In this document: piece by piece, positions 59,614 to 64,000 of the stretch
Numbering within the stretch: position 1 is the stretch's first letter
How the letters are laid out: each line of letters starts with the position of its first letter
The notes under the pieces: generated by a model
Database searches by the model: none
Told to the model about the DNA's origin: nothing
What the model saw: only the letters and a program-made list of their open reading frames with translations
Assembly: GCA_029721435.1 (NCBI GenBank)
Contig: CM056574.1
Span: 75,497,501 to 75,561,500, forward strand
DNA: 64,000 nt
Source of the DNA: Gymnothorax reevesii
Lineage: Eukaryota; Chordata; Actinopteri; Anguilliformes; Muraenidae
Direction of reading: 5' to 3'
Program-made: the position numbers and the translations under genes

Positions 59614-59770
59614 CTGTTTCCGAAAAAGATGGGACGCTGTGTAATATGAAATAAAACTGCAATGATTTGCAAATAATATAAACTCTGTATTTCATTAAGA
59701 TAGTACAAAGAAAACATAACAGATGTTGAAACTAAGAACTGTTAGAAGAAAAACCTGCTCATATTTAAGC
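59614..59770. mobile_element. Tc1-type transposon end fragment
   Basis: The sequence TTTCCGAAAAAGATGGGACG then CTGTGTAA, followed by AATGATTTGCAAAT and TGTTGAAACTAAGAACTG, matches the terminal inverted repeat of a common fish Tc1 family. Only one end (about 150 bp) is present, with no transposase. Confidence 0.7.
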
Positions 59771-61590
59771 CCTTAGTGACAGGAACCACCAATATGAGGG
59801 CAGCGGCGCTGGAGGCTGAGTACACCCTGCAGACAAAATTATTCCCGTACTAACTGGAGCGCTATAGGGGATAACCGCACTGGTATTCGTTTCTGCTTAT
59901 GGGCTTGTGACTAAGAATGTATTCAGTATACTTGGCTCTCACACGGTCAGTGGCGGATCTAGAGGGCGGCGTACGCCCCCCTGTTCGGCCTCAAAAAAAG
60001 AGATGACTTGTGGTAGTTGCCCAATGAAAATGCTGTGACCGTGTTTTCCACATAGACTGCAAAAAACATGGGCATAACCTCCGTGACATCACCCATAGAT
60101 TCATGAATATCCTCTCTGAGGCTATCGCTATTGACTCCGCCTACCTCTCGGCTAATCCAAAAATAGGCAAAAAGGCGGAACGTTGCTGGAGCTGAGGTGG
60201 GCTAAATGGAGCTTGGCTGCTGAAACACGGCCTCCAAGCTCGAAGCTTCCAAGCTAGCTACGGCTTACATGAGACCAAGAAGTTAACTCAGCTCGATGCT
60301 ATATAGTTTGCGATGGCTGAGATGCTGGATCATATCTGTCCTAGTAGAATAAAGGAATGGAGCTGATAAGTTGCTTGCGGTGGCAGGTCGAACGCTGTTT
60401 ATATCCGTGAAGCGAGACAAATGCTGTACACCACTGGGAAGTTGCGGCAGTTGGCTCAGTGTGTATCAATATCCCCCTGGAGGTGCGAGTGGGTGCTCGG
60501 CTTAACTCTTTGACGCACCTTAGCCAGGTGCCATTAATGGTAGTTTGGCCAGTCAAACCATAACAATGCATGACGTAACCCTACTGCCAAACCTGATGGA
60601 CCTATATTTTCTTACCTCACACACGCACATTTTGATATGAAGCATTATTACCCTACTTTTTGACTTTGGTGAATGCTGAATTAATTGGTTACTGTGGCCA
60701 GCATCCACATGGGTTATCAATTCTGGCACAGCTAGGCATCTAGCTCCAAAGCTAAACCATGGTTATTTCATCAGCTGCCCAGCGAATCCATGACCTTTAG
60801 CTGTATTAGCGAACGACACCACTATGACGCACAACTTTTATATTGTGTTGTATAATTAAAAGGTACTTTTGGACCTCACCAAGGAGCCCTTGCTCTTAGT
60901 TTCACTTTTAACGTGTAAATGGAGCGTCACTGGACACGGAATATAGCCGAACATGGCTAGTTAGTGACACTGTTTTTCATTTCTGTTTGGCTTATTAATT
61001 GGGTTAATATAGCTGGCTAGTTTGTGGATGATGGACTTTATGAAGAAACACATTTAGCGACCGCTAGCTAGCTCGCTAGATAACGTGGGGTAGGTTTAAT
61101 TAGCTATTCAGCTAGCTAGCCTTTCCATATATAATAATACTGTGTCCGTAACCGCATTGAAAATAGAACGAGTCCATTTGTGGCAATTGTCGTAATATAA
61201 GCTCTTGCTGTTTAATTGCAACAATCTCTGGAGGGCTCTCCAGTGCTCCGAGAGGTCAGCTGAAGGACTCTTCTGGTAGTGTGGTTTGGTAGTTGGAATG
61301 CTCTTGCTAACTACCCAGCTAATAACTGACCGGCGTACACTCCCTTTGGCGCAGCTGGACATCGTGGGCAAAAGCTAACTGAGGAGTTACTGCATTCATT
61401 CTCTGGTGAGTTGATGAGCTTATTCTGAGACTTGCTAATACGTGTCAACATGCGCCGTTATATGAAATAATATTTGAATTGCATTCACTTTAGAAAATAG
61501 ACCATATACTCCAAGCAATATAGCAAGACATTATTTTCCTGATATTTTGATCAAAAGTTCTCCCGTCACAAATGCAGCCCAACGGTCAAG
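59771..61590. other. No gene recognised; possible single hAT end
   Basis: Downstream flank of sacs. At 59947 CAGTGGCGGATCTAGAGGGC resembles a hAT terminus, but no matching second end or target duplication was found. The rest has no coding sequence I can support. Confidence 0.35.
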
Positions 61591-61708
61591 CCATCTGCTA
61601 GCCATTAAATAGAATGTATAAAAAGATGGAAGTAGCACCTGGGTCTGAAAAGTGAAGCCAGTATGGAACTCTCTTAAAAGTGCATTCTATTTAATGGCCA
61701 GCAGATGG
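61591..61708. repeat. Inverted repeat, 26-bp arms
   Basis: Left arm CCATCTGCTAGCCATTAAAT then AGAATG (61591-61616). The right arm (61683-61708) is its complement with one mismatch, and the arms are separated by 66 bases. This is a hairpin-forming sequence, possibly part of a MITE; no target duplication was identified. Confidence 0.8.
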
Positions 61709-64000
61709 CGACATTAGTGGTTGCAGAAAGAACTTCAATGAGAAAATAACCCCACCTGAATTATCATTTCAATAATGACTGGACATTATTTTACAGTATT
61801 TATCGTAAGTTTCAAGTCTCCTTCGATATATCATGAGGCTTATTTTTGTAAATTATGGTCCAGAATAAAGGATAAAGCCAGATATGCTTTAGGAGCGTGG
61901 CTAAACTCTGGTTCTTGTCATATGGTCCGAGTCTGAACTTCACAAGTCACTGGAGATGGTGCTTATGAAAAAAAAGATGATGTCATAGGTGTAAAGACAC
62001 GACTTAAAAATCCTGCCCCCCGTCTGGTGATCTCTGGATCGGCCTCTGACAGTGGCCTAGTGAGACCTGAAAATTTGGTGGAGCACAGCACATCCCTTTA
62101 AAGGTAACGAATGTGTTCTTTTTTTTAAATCATTTAATAGATATAACCAAAACAAATGGGAATTAGTAAATGTTTTCTGAGAACGCTTGCAATCTCCTGA
62201 ATATTTTATGTGAAAATAGTTTTTTTGACCCACAAAAACTCCCCGCGCCATTTGAAATACGTCAATCGTATTCATCAGTTTGCAAAAACAATAGCTGTGT
62301 CTCAAACCGCACACTTGCATGCTCTGCACTATGGTGCTTCCGAGCGTGCGCTCCAGTCATAGCGGGGAAGTGCAGACTCGGGAATGTGGAGATGCGGTAG
62401 CACGGAACTTTGTGAGCATTGTGGAACGCACTCGCACTTCTTAGTGACATTTGACCCATTACCATTAACATTTTTTTGACGCTCCAGTTAAACTGGAGGG
62501 CTTGTGGTTTAGTCTTCGTGAAATTTTGTGGTAAATGTAGATGTATGTAAGTTCCAAGCTGCAGCTAACTAAAGTTGAATTCTCATTTTTCATTTTGTTC
62601 ATCAGTTGGAAGATAATACACAAATATTCAGTGCATCTCCGAGTATTTAATTAACAAGCAACATGATAAAGCAACATCCTCACTTTGTAAACTCCAGCGT
62701 TCGTGCACATTATTTTCCATCAGTAAACCAGCAAATGATCATCAAATGTGGAACTGGTATTTTTCTGTGGCTATGTTCGTTTTCTTGATCTTATAAATTT
62801 TTTTGAAAATGGGGAAAAAATGGTTTGGCGTTTAAAAACACACAACGGAGGCTAGCCAGTTGGAGAGCTGATTGAAGGGCTCTGTGAGACATTCACGCTT
62901 GTCAGTGTTGATGCCGGTTGCGAGGTCAGTACTGCCAGCAAGCTTTACAGTACTTGACATCGGACCATGTTTTCAAATATGCTGAAACTGATACGAAAAA
63001 CTGGAATGAGAAACCATTCAGTTCACACGACTAATTATTCATATATTCATCAGTGCCATTGGCATAGTTTTATGATTCAGTCATTTCCCCCACCACGTAA
63101 ATGTGTGAAATTGAAAATTAATTTCTGATTCAAACCACTAGGTGTCAGGAAAAAACAAAGACGGATAGAACTTTCGGAAAGTCTTTATTCACTTGAAATA
63201 TAAATCCTTAGAGAGAAGCACTGCAAAATAAAAGACGAATAAGAGGGTAATCCACATACTCAAGGGGATGCTACCTAGTATGATGCATCATGGCTGGGGC
63301 CACACAGTTGCAATACTAGTGCACAAGGTCATCGGTAGAGCATCAAAGAGTTGTGTCAGAAATGTTTGCTGTCCACTATAGCACAGTACACAGGTTGGTT
63401 CCTGCCATGCGCAACATGATGGCTTTCCTTCCAAGAATAATCAAACTCCCCAATTTAGGGAATCTGAAAGCCAGTGGCGTAGGGATCTGCTAGCTGGCAG
63501 GACGCTGCATTCTGGAAAGGCTGTGGGGGCCATAATTGAGAGCCGTACATGAATAAAGCCACCTGTAAGGATCACAAGACAGTGCAACAGCAGGAGAAAG
63601 ATATATCTGCTAAATAAAATGTGGAAAGTCTGTAGCCCCTCTTGAAAACTTCTTGGATGCATTTTTGGGTTACCGTGTCTCTCCACCATTCTACGGTCCT
63701 GTGGAATAGCCCCATCTATGCTCAGCATCTGTTATGGCCCCATGGCAATGTACTACTACAGAGGGCACCAATGTCTAGAGAATCTGACCTAGATCACCAC
63801 CAGTTGAGACCCACTTTGGCTGCCGAATTTCAAAGTTAAATCCACAATCAAGTGAGCCTTTGATCAGATGAAAATCAGGTGAAGGAGCTTCAGAAGGTTT
63901 TCAGCAAAGCTGGCCACAGCCTACACCGTCCTTCATAATCTATGACTGGGTCCTGAAGGCAGAGAGCTCTTCAAAAGAGAACACCCCAAACTCCAATGCA
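61709..64000. other. No gene recognised
   Basis: AT-rich DNA with short chance frames. At 62294 AGCTGTGTCTCAAACCGCAC resembles a Harbinger-type MITE end, and at 63474 CAGTGGCGTAGGGATCTGC resembles a hAT end, but neither has a partner here. The final 500 bases show no exon that I can recognise. Confidence 0.35.

Noticed and set aside
59947..63490. hAT element between CAGTGGCGG at 59947 and a later end
   Set aside because: No complementary terminus or 8-bp duplication was found; the similar motif at 63474 is in the same orientation.

Overview
The window is vertebrate nuclear DNA, most likely from a ray-finned fish. The evidence is one giant intact exon of the sacsin gene (sacs) plus a transposon community typical of teleosts: Tc1/mariner, hAT, piggyBac-type and Harbinger-type DNA elements, L2 and CR1 LINEs, and solo LTRs. 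The species cannot be named from this sequence. No bacterial, plasmid or phage features are present, and no CRISPR array or RNA gene could be supported.

Layout. 0-6 kb: a small TTAA-flanked MITE, a four-unit 145-bp tandem repeat, then a decayed CR1-like LINE. 6-13 kb: mostly unassigned AT-rich DNA, a ~1.9 kb non-coding GGGCCC-type repeat and a broken LTR-like repeat. 13-18 kb: overlapping Tc1 relics, one carrying a 202-bp hAT MITE and one interrupted by a solo LTR. 18.36-23.83 kb: a probable Harbinger-like element filled with later insertions (Tc1, hAT, small MITEs). 24.8-31 kb and 39.1-40.2 kb: two inverted copies of one repeat family ('family A'). The left copy is split by a ~5.3 kb, nearly intact L2 LINE. 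33.3-38.5 kb: a second L2 LINE whose ORF2 is broken only by a 1.64 kb solo LTR. 32.1-33.1 and 41.4-44.0 kb: two direct copies of a ~947-bp repeat ('family B'). The second copy carries a 1.59 kb TA-flanked DNA element that the first lacks, so an empty site can be seen. 44.6-47.0 kb: a hAT element with a transposase remnant and a nested hAT MITE, ending about 275 bp before the sacs exon.

The only host gene is sacs (47.3-58.9 kb, + strand). Its giant terminal coding exon starts at a strong splice acceptor and is open for 3,851 complete codons. It encodes two HSP90-like SIRPT repeats, a J domain with HPD, and a C-terminal HEPN domain. A 3' UTR with a polyadenylation signal follows. The upstream exons, which should encode the N-terminal UBL domain and the first SIRPT repeat, were not found. 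Most of bases 1-47,322 is therefore probably a large, transposon-filled intron or upstream intron sequence. Bases 59.3-64 kb are downstream flank with further transposon fragments.

No clearly new biological system was found. The most useful observations are insertion events dated by target-site duplications and empty sites, two almost complete L2 LINEs, an unassigned TA-flanked transposon with GGGGTAAGA-type ends, and a short coding relic sharing a terminus with family A. Most boundaries were read by eye from inverted repeats and target duplications. Element family names rest on recognition of protein motifs and ends, not on a database search.
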